Shown: piece by piece, positions 17,222 to 25,393 of the stretch
Layout: each line of letters opens with the position of its first letter
Position numbering within the stretch: the first letter of the stretch is position 1
Origin: Pseudomonadota bacterium
GTDB lineage: Bacteria; Pseudomonadota; Gammaproteobacteria; Burkholderiales; Burkholderiaceae_C
Direction of reading: 5' to 3'
Assembly (NCBI GenBank): GCA_018241265.1
Contig: JAFEEF010000026.1
Location: forward strand, 1 to 64,000
DNA: 64,000 nt
Position numbers and translations under genes: made by a program
Notes under the pieces: model-generated
Database searches by the model: none
What the model was told of the DNA's origin: nothing
Seen by the model: the letters and a program-made list of their open reading frames with translations, nothing else

Positions 17222-19426
17222 TCAACCGCTGGTCGCAGCGGCGCCGCGCATCGCCTCGCGCAAGCCCTCCACCAACTGCTCCATGTCGTAGGGCTTCTGC
17301 AGGATGCGCACGCCGGCGGCAGGACGCCGGGTCGAATAGCCGGTCGCGGCGAGCAGCGCGAGGTTCGGCCGGTGCTCGGCGCACCACGCCATCAGGTCGA
17401 TGCCGTTCATCGTGCCGGGCATCATGATGTCGGTGAAGACGATCTCGAACTCGGCGCCTGTTTCGAGCAGCGCCTTCGCATCGTCGGCGCTCTCGCGCAA
17501 GGTCACCTGGTGCCCGCCCTCGAGCAGCGCCGGCACCACGACCGACGAGATCAGCACGTCGTCCTCGACCATCAGGATCTTCAGCGCCGGCATGCCGTCA
17601 CGGACGTGGCGCGGCGCATCTGCACGGCCGGCATCGACGGCCGCGGCCGCGGCAACCGGCAGGTAGAGCCGCACGCGCGTGCCCTCGCCGGGACGGCTGT
17701 CGATCTGCGCGTCGCCGTGCGACTCGCGCGCGAACGAGCGCACCTGGGCAAGGCCCAGACCGCTGCCGGCACCGATCGGCTTGGTCGTGAAGTAGGGATC
17801 GAAGGCCCGTGCGCGCGTCGCGTCGTCCATGCCGATGCCTGCGTCGGCCACCTCCAGGCAGGCATAGCGGCCCGCGGGCAGCGTCGCGGTCTCGCAGCCT
17901 TCGGCCGGTCGCATACCGATCGTGATCGTGCCGCCGGACGGCATCGCATCGCGCGCGTTGAACACCAGGTTGAGGAGCGTCAGCTCGAGTTGCGCGGGGT
18001 CGACGAAGAGCAGCGGCGCGTCCTGCGCGATCGCTGCGACGAGGCGGGCTCGTCCGCCGAGCGCGCGCTCGGTCAGCTCCTGATGGCGCAGCAGGAAGTC
18101 CTTGATGTCGACCGCCTGCGGCGCGCTCGCCTGGCGGCGCCCGAATGCGAGCATCTGGCGCACCACCGCGGCGGCCTTGCGGCTCGCGTCGATGCAGGCT
18201 TGCAGCGTGCGTCGCTTGGGGAAGTCGCCGAGCGTGCGGTCGAGCACCTGCAGACCGATGCTGATGGTCTGCAGCAGGTTGTTGAAATCGTGCGCGAGAC
18301 CACCGGTCAATCGGCCGATGGCCTCGAGCTTCTGACCTTCGAGGAGCCGCGCCTGCGCTTCTTCGGCACGCCGAACGGCTTCCTCGACGCGCTGCTCGAG
18401 CAGGCGCGCCGCCTCGTGCGCCTTGACGCCCGCGTCGTGCAGTGCGAGGCTGACCTCGTCGGCCTCGACCACGCCGGTGCGGAGCAGCGGCGGCACCTCG
18501 TCGTCGCCGAGCCGCGTGGCGGCCTGACGCAGCGCGACGACGACCGCGCCGAGGCGATGCGCGCCATAAAGCGCGATCGCCAGACTCAGCAGCAGGATCA
18601 AGGTCGACGCCGCGACCACCTGGGTCGTCAAGCGCCGCGCCGCCTTCAGCAAGGCCGACTGCGGCAGCGCGAGCACCACGGTCCAGCCGTAGGCGTTGGT
18701 CTTGGCGATGTAGGTCAGCGACGGCACGCCGTCGAGCGTCACCGAGTCCAGGAACACGCCGGCGTTGGCGTGCACCAGATCCCGGATGTACGGCGAAGCG
18801 CGCTTGCCGACCCACTTCTGCGGGTCGCGACTGCGCGCGATGATGACCTGCGCCTGGTCGATCACCGACGCGAGGCTGCCTTCGGGCAACGTCGCCGCGC
18901 CGACCACCGCCTGCACGACGGCCGGGGCGAACGCGATCGCCACGTTGTAGCGCGGCGGCGCGACATGCAGGTCGGCCGCGAATGCGCCCAGCACCGGCAT
19001 GCCGTTGACGAGCGCGCGCGGCGAGAAGTAGACGGCCGGATCGCCGGTGACGAAATGCGCCTCCGGCGAACGCTCGATGGCGCGATAGCCCTCGAACGGC
19101 ACCTGGGTGTTGAGCTGCTGGCGCCGGCGGTCGACGACGATCGCCCAGTCCTGCGTGTTGCGCGTCGCGAGCGTGGCCTCGGCATGGAAGCGCTGCAGGT
19201 CGCCGTCGGCGAGCGCGGGCGATGCAGCCAGCGTCCGCGCCATCACGACGCGCTTGTCGAGTTCGCGCTCGACCAGCGTGTTGAGGTCGCGCGCGACACG
19301 CTCGACGTCTTCGCGCGCGTCCTGCGCCTCGCGCCCGTAGGTCGAGCGCGCGAGCAGGCCGAGTCCGAGAACGGCCGGCAGCCACACGGCCAGCACGAGG
19401 AGCAGCAGGAGGGTCTTGATACGCAA
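17222..19426 (-). CDS. membrane hybrid sensor histidine kinase with C-terminal receiver
   Basis: A 734-residue hybrid kinase. An N-terminal membrane helix (TLLLLLVLAVWLPAVLGLG), a large periplasmic dCache-like sensor (about 30-275), a second helix near 280-300, a coiled-coil linker, HisKA with GGLAHDFNNLLQ (phosphorylated His near 378), HATPase with NARDAMPSGG and GSGLGLAQVRSF, then a receiver domain whose phospho-acceptor Asp is in VFTDIMMPG near 663. The protein starts with TTG without a clear RBS, chosen because the membrane helix follows directly. No separate DNA-binding regulator is adjacent, so its output partner is unknown. Confidence 0.88.
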   Translation of the reverse strand: MRIKTLLLLLVLAVWLPAVLGLGLLARSTYGREAQDAREDVERVARDLNTLVERELDKRVVMARTLAASPALADGDLQRFHAEATLATRNTQDWAIVVDRRRQQLNTQVPFEGYRAIERSPEAHFVTGDPAVYFSPRALVNGMPVLGAFAADLHVAPPRYNVAIAFAPAVVQAVVGAATLPEGSLASVIDQAQVIIARSRDPQKWVGKRASPYIRDLVHANAGVFLDSVTLDGVPSLTYIAKTNAYGWTVVLALPQSALLKAARRLTTQVVAASTLILLLSLAIALYGAHRLGAVVVALRQAATRLGDDEVPPLLRTGVVEADEVSLALHDAGVKAHEAARLLEQRVEEAVRRAEEAQARLLEGQKLEAIGRLTGGLAHDFNNLLQTISIGLQVLDRTLGDFPKRRTLQACIDASRKAAAVVRQMLAFGRRQASAPQAVDIKDFLLRHQELTERALGGRARLVAAIAQDAPLLFVDPAQLELTLLNLVFNARDAMPSGGTITIGMRPAEGCETATLPAGRYACLEVADAGIGMDDATRARAFDPYFTTKPIGAGSGLGLAQVRSFARESHGDAQIDSRPGEGTRVRLYLPVAAAAAVDAGRADAPRHVRDGMPALKILMVEDDVLISSVVVPALLEGGHQVTLRESADDAKALLETGAEFEIVFTDIMMPGTMNGIDLMAWCAEHRPNLALLAATGYSTRRPAAGVRILQKPYDMEQLVEGLREAMRGAAATSG

Positions 19427-19787
19427 GGAGTGGCCCGGCGGTCGGTCGCGATCGATCGGTCGTCGATCAGCCAGGCCCGAAAGATACCAACGCTGGCCCC
19501 GCCTTGCTTGGCTTCGAATTCGGGGCCGCGACCTTCCGGCTGCGCCCGAACTCTCCTACACCCGACGCCGCCGATGCCCGACGACCCCCGTCCCCGCGCG
19601 GGCACTAATCTGTTCGGGAGGACATTCCTCATCGACCGGGAGCAACAAGGTGCCCGGCGGCGCGATGCATCACCGCAAGCGCCACCACGCGCCGGCAGCG
19701 CAGACCACCGACGACACGACAGCTCGCTGCCGCCGAAGGCCGACCGCAACTGACCCATCCGACCAACGTAGAACCAGGAACATCATC
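19427..19787. other. 361-bp divergent intergenic region
   Basis: It separates the histidine kinase from the small secreted protein gene and must carry both promoters. A 59-codon plus-strand frame from ATG 19574 to 19753 is Arg/Pro-rich without a recognisable pattern and is not called. I see no convincing promoter boxes or repeats. Confidence 0.4.
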
Positions 19788-20138
19788 ATGAGAAACGCAT
19801 GGCAATTCAGCGCCGCCACGGCGGCTATCGCTTTCGCAACCGCATTCGGCACCGCGTCGGCGCAGAGCATCGATGAACCGAACGACGCGACCACGGGTGC
19901 GACCGCACCGGTCGAGCAGACGGCCCCGGCGCAAGGCCCCGGCATGAAGGGCTACCTGTCGCGCAAGTGGCACAGCGACCGCTCGTCGTCCGAGCAAGCG
20001 GAGATCGATGCCGGCAACATGCCGGCGCCGAACAAGAACGCTCAGGCGTGGATGAAGAACCAGCCGGCCGGCCAGATGCCGATGCCTGCGGATGAACCGT
20101 CCAGCCAGGACAACTCGCAGCCGAGGCAGCAGCCGTAG
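19788..20138 (+). CDS. small hypothetical secreted protein
   Basis: A 116-residue exported protein. The signal peptide is clear (MRNAWQFSAATAAIAFATAF, cleavage after ASAQ near residue 26). The mature part is hydrophilic, rich in Pro, Gln, Ser and Asn, with no cysteine, and contains the stretches GMKGYLSRKWHSDRSSSEQ and NMPAPNKNAQAWMKNQP. It is probably a disordered periplasmic protein. AGGA about eight bases ahead of the ATG supports the start. No domain recognised. Confidence 0.7.
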   Translation: MRNAWQFSAATAAIAFATAFGTASAQSIDEPNDATTGATAPVEQTAPAQGPGMKGYLSRKWHSDRSSSEQAEIDAGNMPAPNKNAQAWMKNQPAGQMPMPADEPSSQDNSQPRQQP

Positions 20139-20182
20139 CGGCCGAGGCCACCCGGCCGCCTGTGCAGTGGCCCCGCGTCGCT

Positions 20183-20520
20183 TCAGGGCAGGCCCATGAT
20201 CGCCACGTTGCTGTGCTCGTCGGTGTTGTCGTTGCTGACGAAGGCGATGCGATCGCCCGCCACCGCGAGGGGCGCGCCCGAGTAGTTCTGCTCTCGGCTC
20301 GGAACGACGAGGCGCAGCGCCTCGCAGGTCACGCGGCCGCAGCCGGCGGTCGCGAATGCGAACAGATCGAGCTGCCCGCGCCAGAGCGGCGCGCAGAACG
20401 CCTGGCCGCCGCAGCCGGTGGCGTCGTAGACGTACGGGTAGCGATCTGCCGACGCGATGTAGACGCGGCCCTGCACGACCGCCGGCTTGCTCGTGATGTC
20501 ATTGCGCGGCGCGCCGGTGG
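20183..20520 (-). pseudogene. C-terminal remnant of a PQQ-like beta-propeller protein
   Basis: The minus-strand frame encodes about 110 residues with beta-propeller character: KPAVVQGRVYIASADRYPYV, YDATGCGGQAFCAPLW, GAPLAVAGDRIAFVSNDN, ending IAMGLP-like (VAIMGLP) at 20183. Paired cysteines and the V-x-G-R-V-Y/I-A-F-V blade pattern fit secreted PQQ-repeat proteins. Upstream the frame runs into non-coding-looking sequence and then the sirtuin promoter, so the N-terminal several hundred residues are missing. I read this as a decayed gene end, not a functional short protein. The upstream limit is approximate. Confidence 0.6.
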
Positions 20521-20604
20521 ATTCCCGGACCGCGTCGCATCGGTTCAGCGGCCGCCTATGATCCTCCCGGCTCGCCGCAACACCGGCGAGCAACGGAGTT
20601 CCGC

Positions 20605-21366
20605 ATGCCGCCATCGCGCACCTTGCAGCAGGTTCAGGACTGGATCGCCGGCGCCCGGCGCATCGTCGTGCTGACCGGGGCCGGCATCTCCACCGATTCC
20701 GGCATCCCCGACTTCCGCGGACCGCAGGGCGTGTGGACGCGCAACCCGGCCGCCGAGAAGCTGTCGACCTTGCAGAACTACCTGGCCGACCGCGACGTGC
20801 GCGTCGCCGCCTGGCAGAGCCGCATGGCGCATCCGGCCTGGACCGCGCAGCCGAACCGCGCGCACCGCGCGCTCGTCGGGCTCGAGCGGCGCGGCCGGCT
20901 GCACGCGCTGATCACGCAGAACATCGACGAGCTGCACCAGATGGCCGGCCACGACCCGGCGCGCGTGATCGAGGTCCACGGCACGATGCGCCGCGCGATG
21001 TGCTGGGGCTGCGGCCTGCGCATGCCGATGTCCGAGGTACTCGAACGGGTGCAGGCCGGCGAGGCCGATCCGCCCTGCCGCGTCTGCGGCGGCATCCTGA
21101 AGAGCGACACGATCTCGTTCGGCCAGGCGCTCGTGCCGTCGGTCATCGCGCGCGCGATGGCGGCAGCCGGCGAGGCCGACCTGCTGCTCGCGATCGGCAG
21201 CACGTTGCAGGTCTATCCGGTAGCGGGCGTGGTGCCGGTCGCCAAGGAGGCCGGCGCGAAGGTCGTCATCGTCGTCGACCAGGCCACGCCGATGGATGAA
21301 CTCGCCGATGCCGTGCTGCGCGATCCGATCGGCGACGTGCTGCCGGCGCTGTGCGACGCGTCCTGA
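20605..21366 (+). CDS. cobB: NAD-dependent protein deacylase (sirtuin)
   Basis: A 253-residue sirtuin that removes acyl groups from lysines using NAD. It has the NAD motif VLTGAGISTDSGIPDFRG, the ITQNIDELH motif, catalytic His in IEVHGTM near 125, and four zinc cysteines C133, C136, C158 and C161. The IPDFRGPQGVW and LITQNID context is closer to class II/U-type bacterial sirtuins with long N-termini than to E. coli CobB, so the symbol is by function. It stands alone; its neighbours are unrelated. Confidence 0.9.
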   Translation: MPPSRTLQQVQDWIAGARRIVVLTGAGISTDSGIPDFRGPQGVWTRNPAAEKLSTLQNYLADRDVRVAAWQSRMAHPAWTAQPNRAHRALVGLERRGRLHALITQNIDELHQMAGHDPARVIEVHGTMRRAMCWGCGLRMPMSEVLERVQAGEADPPCRVCGGILKSDTISFGQALVPSVIARAMAAAGEADLLLAIGSTLQVYPVAGVVPVAKEAGAKVVIVVDQATPMDELADAVLRDPIGDVLPALCDAS

Positions 21367-21373
21367 CGGCGGC

Positions 21374-21805
21374 CTACGATCTGCTCCGAGGCGGCTCCTT
21401 GCGCTGACCGATGCGCGGCCGCGACGATGACGCGAGCGGCCGGCCGTCGCGGTCGCGATACCGGCGTGGGTCGCGCGCCGGACGGGCCGCGCGTATGCGC
21501 CGGGTCGTGCGGGTCTGCCTCGCGGCAGGCCTCGTACCGATGACGGCCGCGATCGCGACAGCGCCCGGCGTCGCATCGTCACGCCACGGCGCCAGGACCG
21601 GGCGGCGATACGCCGCACGCCCATCGGTGCGCAACGTGAAGTAGAGGAGCAGCGCCCCGACCACGAACAGCACGAGCCCGATGCGCCGAGAGCCTCCATA
21701 GGCGATCGCCGTACCGCTGCAGGTCGCCGATAGAGCGAGCGTGCGCACGATGTCCTGCACCGCCCACCATCGATCGCTCTCCGCCCTGTCTGCGCTGTTC
21801 AACAT
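21374..21805 (-). CDS. possible small membrane protein, unknown
   Basis: A 143-residue frame whose first 60 residues look real: a polar start (MLNSADRAESDRWWAVQDIV), then a hydrophobic helix around SATCSGTAIAY and a strong one IGLVLFVVGALLLYF followed by TLRTDG, so a one- or two-helix membrane protein. The C-terminal 80 residues are Arg/Pro-rich and may be out of true frame or disordered. GGGCGG precedes the ATG. It converges with the sirtuin gene. I do not recognise it, and a shorter true product is possible. Confidence 0.4.
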   Translation of the reverse strand: MLNSADRAESDRWWAVQDIVRTLALSATCSGTAIAYGGSRRIGLVLFVVGALLLYFTLRTDGRAAYRRPVLAPWRDDATPGAVAIAAVIGTRPAARQTRTTRRIRAARPARDPRRYRDRDGRPLASSSRPRIGQRKEPPRSRS

Positions 21806-21941
21806 GCCCGCCCTTGGTCGCCTTCGGTGCCGGCGCTCTAGGACCAAAAGACTAGCGGGTCTGTGCTACGAAGCAATGGTCACTTACAACTTCGGGCGTA
21901 AAGAATGGCGAGGATCTGCGATAGATCACTCGGCTGCCACG

Positions 21942-22769
21942 TCAGCGCACGGCGGCCCATCGCACGCGATTCGCTTCCCGCGGCGTCGCCAGAGGCGGCT
22001 GGCATGCATGCGCGGGTACGGGCATGCGGGCGTATCGGCGGACCTGCCGCTCGCCGCCCAGGCAGCGGGTCCAGCCCGGCACGGGTGCGGCCGAGGGAGC
22101 GGTGGCATCGTCGCCGAACATCACGCGACCGACCTCTGCCGTCAGGAGCTGATCCCACACGAGGTGCACCCGGCGGTCGTCCGACGGATTGTCGGCTGCA
22201 TGCACGCATCCCTGGTTGAAGTAGTAGACCGCTCGCGGCGCGAACCGCACGACGTCACCGTCCAACATCATCCGTGCACCACGCGAGGTCGCGATCGGCA
22301 GATGAAAACGGGCCCGTACGCAAGCGCCGCCGTTTCCGTCCGGGTACACGCTATGTTCTTCGTGCGGGCGCAGCCCTGCGCCAGGACCCAGCGCATTGAT
22401 GCGAAGGTTGATCAGGTGCGGCAGCGCGCTCGCCAACTCGGCCAGGACGGGATAGCGTGCGGCGTGATGAAACGCCTTGCCCAGGCAGGAGAGGTCGTGA
22501 TCGTCCCGGAAGTCGGCAAAGTCGCCGTGCCGGTTCCACAGGCTCCATTGGGATACGGCGCCGTAGGGTCGCGTCCAGTGGGTGACGTGTTCCTGCTCCT
22601 GCACGTCCGAATGGGCCTCGCACTCGCACAGCGCGAGCACTTCGGCGCGAAGCGCGCGTGCCACGCCGCGATCGACGCGGAACAGCCGCAGGCACCGGAT
22701 GCCGGCACGATGCGCATCCGCATCGCGGATGCCTTCGAGCAGCGCGTCGTCAATCGCAGGCATCGTCAT
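21942..22769 (-). CDS. aspartyl/asparaginyl beta-hydroxylase-like Fe(II)/2OG enzyme
   Basis: A 275-residue cytosolic protein with the double-stranded beta-helix pattern of the Asp/Asn beta-hydroxylase family: RINALGPGAGLRPHEEH, RARFHLPIATSRGARMML, VVYYFNQGCVHAADNPS-like block and RRVHLVWDQL. The proposed metal histidines are in PHEEH near residue 136 and CVHAADN near 190; the Arg before HLVWD near 200 would bind 2-oxoglutarate. The usual HRD is replaced by HEE. Family members hydroxylate protein-bound Asp/Asn or free amino acids such as proline. Its start lies 20 bp inside the pyruvyl transferase gene. The last 60 residues after the fold are unmatched. Substrate unknown. Confidence 0.75.
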   Translation of the reverse strand: MTMPAIDDALLEGIRDADAHRAGIRCLRLFRVDRGVARALRAEVLALCECEAHSDVQEQEHVTHWTRPYGAVSQWSLWNRHGDFADFRDDHDLSCLGKAFHHAARYPVLAELASALPHLINLRINALGPGAGLRPHEEHSVYPDGNGGACVRARFHLPIATSRGARMMLDGDVVRFAPRAVYYFNQGCVHAADNPSDDRRVHLVWDQLLTAEVGRVMFGDDATAPSAAPVPGWTRCLGGERQVRRYARMPVPAHACQPPLATPREANRVRWAAVR

Positions 22770-23520
22770 CGCGAAACGGGCAGGAGCGCCAAAGCGCGTC
22801 GGTGGACAGCGTGGCCGGTGCCCACGCCGCACGCTCGAGGGTGCGCCAGTCGGGCCATTCGCAGGCGTCCAGCGCGACCGGCGCGGAAGGCGCACGGTCG
22901 AGCGCCGCGTAGTGGTCGTCGAACTTCACGCCGTCGCCGCCGGGAAGGTCGTGCAGGTGCACGCGGGTTGCCGGAATGCCGTAGGCATGCGCAACGATCA
23001 GGCCATGCAGCGAAGACGCCATGATCCACGCGCACGACGTGAGCGCCGCGACCACCGACTCGATGCCGTCCTGCATGTCGATGAGGCGCACGCCGGTTGC
23101 CGCGAGCCACTCCGGCGACAGGCGATACCGGTCCGAGAAATGCGGCGCGAGACCGACCCCGTTCCGCGCGCCGGCTGCCGGCGCGAGCAGCCGCGGCAAC
23201 AGCAGCGCAGGGTCGCCGCAGACCGGCGGGCAAGCGCCCCCGCAGGCGACCACGCGGTCTCGCGTGATCGGGCCGCGCACCGCGAGCCATCGGGCCTGCG
23301 GACACAGCGGCTCGTCGCGCCACATCAGGCCCGCGCCCCAGACGGAACTCGAACGATGGGCGAAGCCCGCGATGCTGCCGCTGACGATCCAGTGCGGTGC
23401 CGTGTCGCGCGGCGGCACGTAGCGCGGCATGCGGCCCGTCAGCCGGTGCATCAGCCAGGGAGTCAGCGCATCGCCGAAATTGGCCCGGCTCGGCGTCCGG
23501 CACCAGCAGGCGCGCAGCAT
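22750..23520 (-). CDS. polysaccharide pyruvyl transferase family protein
   Basis: A 256-residue protein of the polysaccharide pyruvyl transferase family, enzymes that usually place a pyruvate ketal on a sugar of a surface polysaccharide. It starts MLRACWCRTP and then has the conserved SRANFGDALTPWLMHRLTG, GSIAGFAHRSSSVWGAGLMW, VCGDPALLLPRLL, the HFSDRYRL block and the late SSLHGLIVAHAYGIPA motif, the family's hallmark. ATG at 23574 would extend the protein by 18 residues and overlap the upstream gene; I prefer 23520 because NFGD normally lies close to the N-terminus. It is in the middle of a three-gene minus-strand run with the glycosyltransferase-like and hydroxylase-like genes. Confidence 0.82.
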   Translation of the reverse strand: MLRACWCRTPSRANFGDALTPWLMHRLTGRMPRYVPPRDTAPHWIVSGSIAGFAHRSSSVWGAGLMWRDEPLCPQARWLAVRGPITRDRVVACGGACPPVCGDPALLLPRLLAPAAGARNGVGLAPHFSDRYRLSPEWLAATGVRLIDMQDGIESVVAALTSCAWIMASSLHGLIVAHAYGIPATRVHLHDLPGGDGVKFDDHYAALDRAPSAPVALDACEWPDWRTLERAAWAPATLSTDALWRSCPFRDDDACD

Positions 23521-23557
23521 CGCAGCCTGCGCCGAAGAACCCGCACCGCGGGCGGCA

Positions 23558-24274
23558 TCAGGTCGCGGCAGCATCCTCGGACTCGAGTTCTGCACGCAGC
23601 TCGAACGGCAGGCCGCCCCAGCTCCAGTGCCAGTCGCACCAGGCATCACCGGCGTCGGTCGCCGGGATGAAGCGGAACGCATCCGGCGCATGACGATGCG
23701 CCCAGGCACCCAGCACATTGAACTCGGAGTAGCCGCGCGGCGGCTGGCGCAGGATGTAGGCGTCGATCGGCTCGCCGAACCGCTCCAGCGCATGGCGCCG
23801 CAGCGCCGCGTAGAGCCAGCGCGGGTACACGAAAGGCGGCTGCTGCATGTAGTCGAGCTCGACGGCATGACCGAGGTAGGTCTCGGTCGGCGCCCGCCAG
23901 GGATGGTGCCGCCCGAGTTCGACGGTCGGCCTGGTCACGATGGTCGGCCGCCCGTCACGGATCAGATCGCCGGCATGCATCGCGCGACGCAGCAGGCAAT
24001 CGGCATCGAGATGGGCGATGTAGTCCGCATCGACCAGCGTGTCGGCGTGCAGCTTCGTGACCTGCTGCCCGAGATAGTCGTCGGCATACGCGGGCACCTC
24101 GATCCATCGAACCCAGCCGGGCAGGCGGACCCTCGCGATCCAGGGCTTGCTGCTCACCGGTATGGCCACCGCGACCTCGTCGAAGCCATGGGCATGGCGT
24201 TCTATGGCCCGCAGGCAGCAGCGCAGCCAGTCGATGTCCTTCCAATAGGTGCGTATGAACAGTGCGCAGCTCAT
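23558..24274 (-). CDS. glycosyltransferase-like protein (DUF6492-type)
   Basis: A 238-residue soluble protein with GT-A features: the beginning SCALFIRTYWKDIDWLRCC, a nucleotide-sugar-like region, and HLDADCLLRRAMH, whose DAD is a DxD metal motif. I think it belongs to the DUF6492 group of uncharacterised glycosyltransferases, with moderate certainty. It contains many Trp and Tyr in the second half, including DAWCDWHWSWGG, which may line an acceptor site. It is first in the minus-strand run that continues with the pyruvyl transferase, which supports a glycan-modifying role. Confidence 0.65.
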   Translation of the reverse strand: MSCALFIRTYWKDIDWLRCCLRAIERHAHGFDEVAVAIPVSSKPWIARVRLPGWVRWIEVPAYADDYLGQQVTKLHADTLVDADYIAHLDADCLLRRAMHAGDLIRDGRPTIVTRPTVELGRHHPWRAPTETYLGHAVELDYMQQPPFVYPRWLYAALRRHALERFGEPIDAYILRQPPRGYSEFNVLGAWAHRHAPDAFRFIPATDAGDAWCDWHWSWGGLPFELRAELESEDAAAT

Positions 24275-24303
24275 CGAATGCCCGCCGGCCAGCTAGGGGT
24301 ACC

Positions 24304-24321
24304 GCGCCGGCACCCCGGCGC
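24304..24321. promoter_or_regulatory. inverted repeat in the divergent control region
   Basis: GCGCCGG (24304-24310), CACC, CCGGCGC (24315-24321) is a perfect 7-bp inverted repeat in the 114-bp gap between the two divergent arms of the oxygenase/sulfotransferase region. It could be an operator or a transcript hairpin; there is no T-run on either strand. Confidence 0.35.
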
Positions 24322-24388
24322 ATAGACTGCATCTTCAGGCACCTGCCGAAGGCGAGCCATCCCCAAGGCTGAACGGAAGACGGTCGAC

Positions 24389-25201
24389 ATGCCGATCGAC
24401 GGCGAACGCAGTGGCGCTCGAGCGCTTGCAGCAGGCTGCGCGGAGATCCTGTACGGCGACACGCTGGCCGACATCGCCGGTCTGCTCGACCCCGGCGTGC
24501 GCGCCGTGATCGTTCAGCCCGTAACCTTGCCGCACTGGCACGACGAACTTCGAACGGCGGTCGAGTCGGGCCGCTTCGTCGTCGAGCGCCGGCAGTGGCA
24601 AGCACGCCGACCCGAAGCGCTCGTGCACTTGCTCGAACAGGACCTGCCGCACGACGGCCTGGGCTTCGAGACGCGGCTCGCGTTGATCGACGACCTGGCG
24701 CTGCTCGGCGATGCGCTCGCGCGGCTCGCGGACTGCCGCGGACTGCTGTTGCGACTCTTCACCGAGCGGCCCACGCGTCATTGCGGGTTCCATGTCGATA
24801 CCGTCGGCCCGGACCTTCCTCCGGTCGGCCTGCTGAGGGTCTACAACGGCGCCGCGACGAACTTCGTGCGCAACGCCGACGTGGCGGACGGTGTCAGCTT
24901 CATGCGTTATTTCAAGCGCCGCGAAGCGCTGGTTCGGCAGCACGCGGCATCGGTCGAACCGGCAACGGTCGATGCGCTGTGCGAACTCGACGCAGCGCCG
25001 GACTTCATCGTCCGCGGCAGGGCGGTCGAGCAGGTGCCGGCCGGAGCGATCGTCGCCTTCCGACATATCGACGTGACTCGGGTGAACAACGCCGACGCGG
25101 TGCTGCAGGCCTGGATCCACAGTTCGCCGATGGAAGGCGCACGGCGCCTCGTCGCGAACCTCAGTCCGCTGGACGGACCCCGGCGAAGTCGCCAGCACTG
25201 A
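24389..25201 (+). CDS. DUF1826-like protein
   Basis: A 270-residue soluble protein with the DUF1826 pattern: LLLRLFTERPTRHCGFHVD with C132, H135 and D137 as likely metal ligands, GLLRVYNGAATNFVRNADV, VPAGAIVAFRHIDV and the HSSPMEGARRLVANLSP end. DUF1826 has no established activity; many members occur beside zinc-homeostasis genes, but none is present here. The cupin-like arrangement of ligands suggests a mononuclear metal oxygenase-like fold. GGAAGA about ten bases ahead supports the ATG. It opens the plus-strand arm, 192 bp ahead of the GNAT-like/2OG gene. Confidence 0.68.
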   Translation: MPIDGERSGARALAAGCAEILYGDTLADIAGLLDPGVRAVIVQPVTLPHWHDELRTAVESGRFVVERRQWQARRPEALVHLLEQDLPHDGLGFETRLALIDDLALLGDALARLADCRGLLLRLFTERPTRHCGFHVDTVGPDLPPVGLLRVYNGAATNFVRNADVADGVSFMRYFKRREALVRQHAASVEPATVDALCELDAAPDFIVRGRAVEQVPAGAIVAFRHIDVTRVNNADAVLQAWIHSSPMEGARRLVANLSPLDGPRRSRQH

Positions 25202-25393
25202 GCGACGCCTTGCGGTCGGATGCGCAAAGAAATATTGCGGTGCCGCCCTGCGCGCGCTGCCTGCCCGGGCGCGTCGACGCCGGTGATGCGGCCGGGCCTT
25301 CATGCATCCCACGTTCTTGGCATTGCCGGGCGGCATGGGCCGATCGACGATGGCCGCCCGCCAGTTGACGGGTTGATCGCGAAAGGAAACGGC

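Noticed and set aside
17214..17225. Palindrome TTGACCGGTCAA at the idnD/histidine kinase junction as a terminator
   Set aside because: It has no loop and no T-run, and only 6-bp arms; it simply contains both stop codons. It might be a binding site, but nothing supports that.
25202..25393. Small precursor-peptide gene between the DUF1826-like and GNAT-like/2OG genes
   Set aside because: Frames on both strands were read; none combines an RBS with a plausible leader/core peptide. A GC-rich inverted repeat GGGCGGC/GCCGCCC is all that I see.
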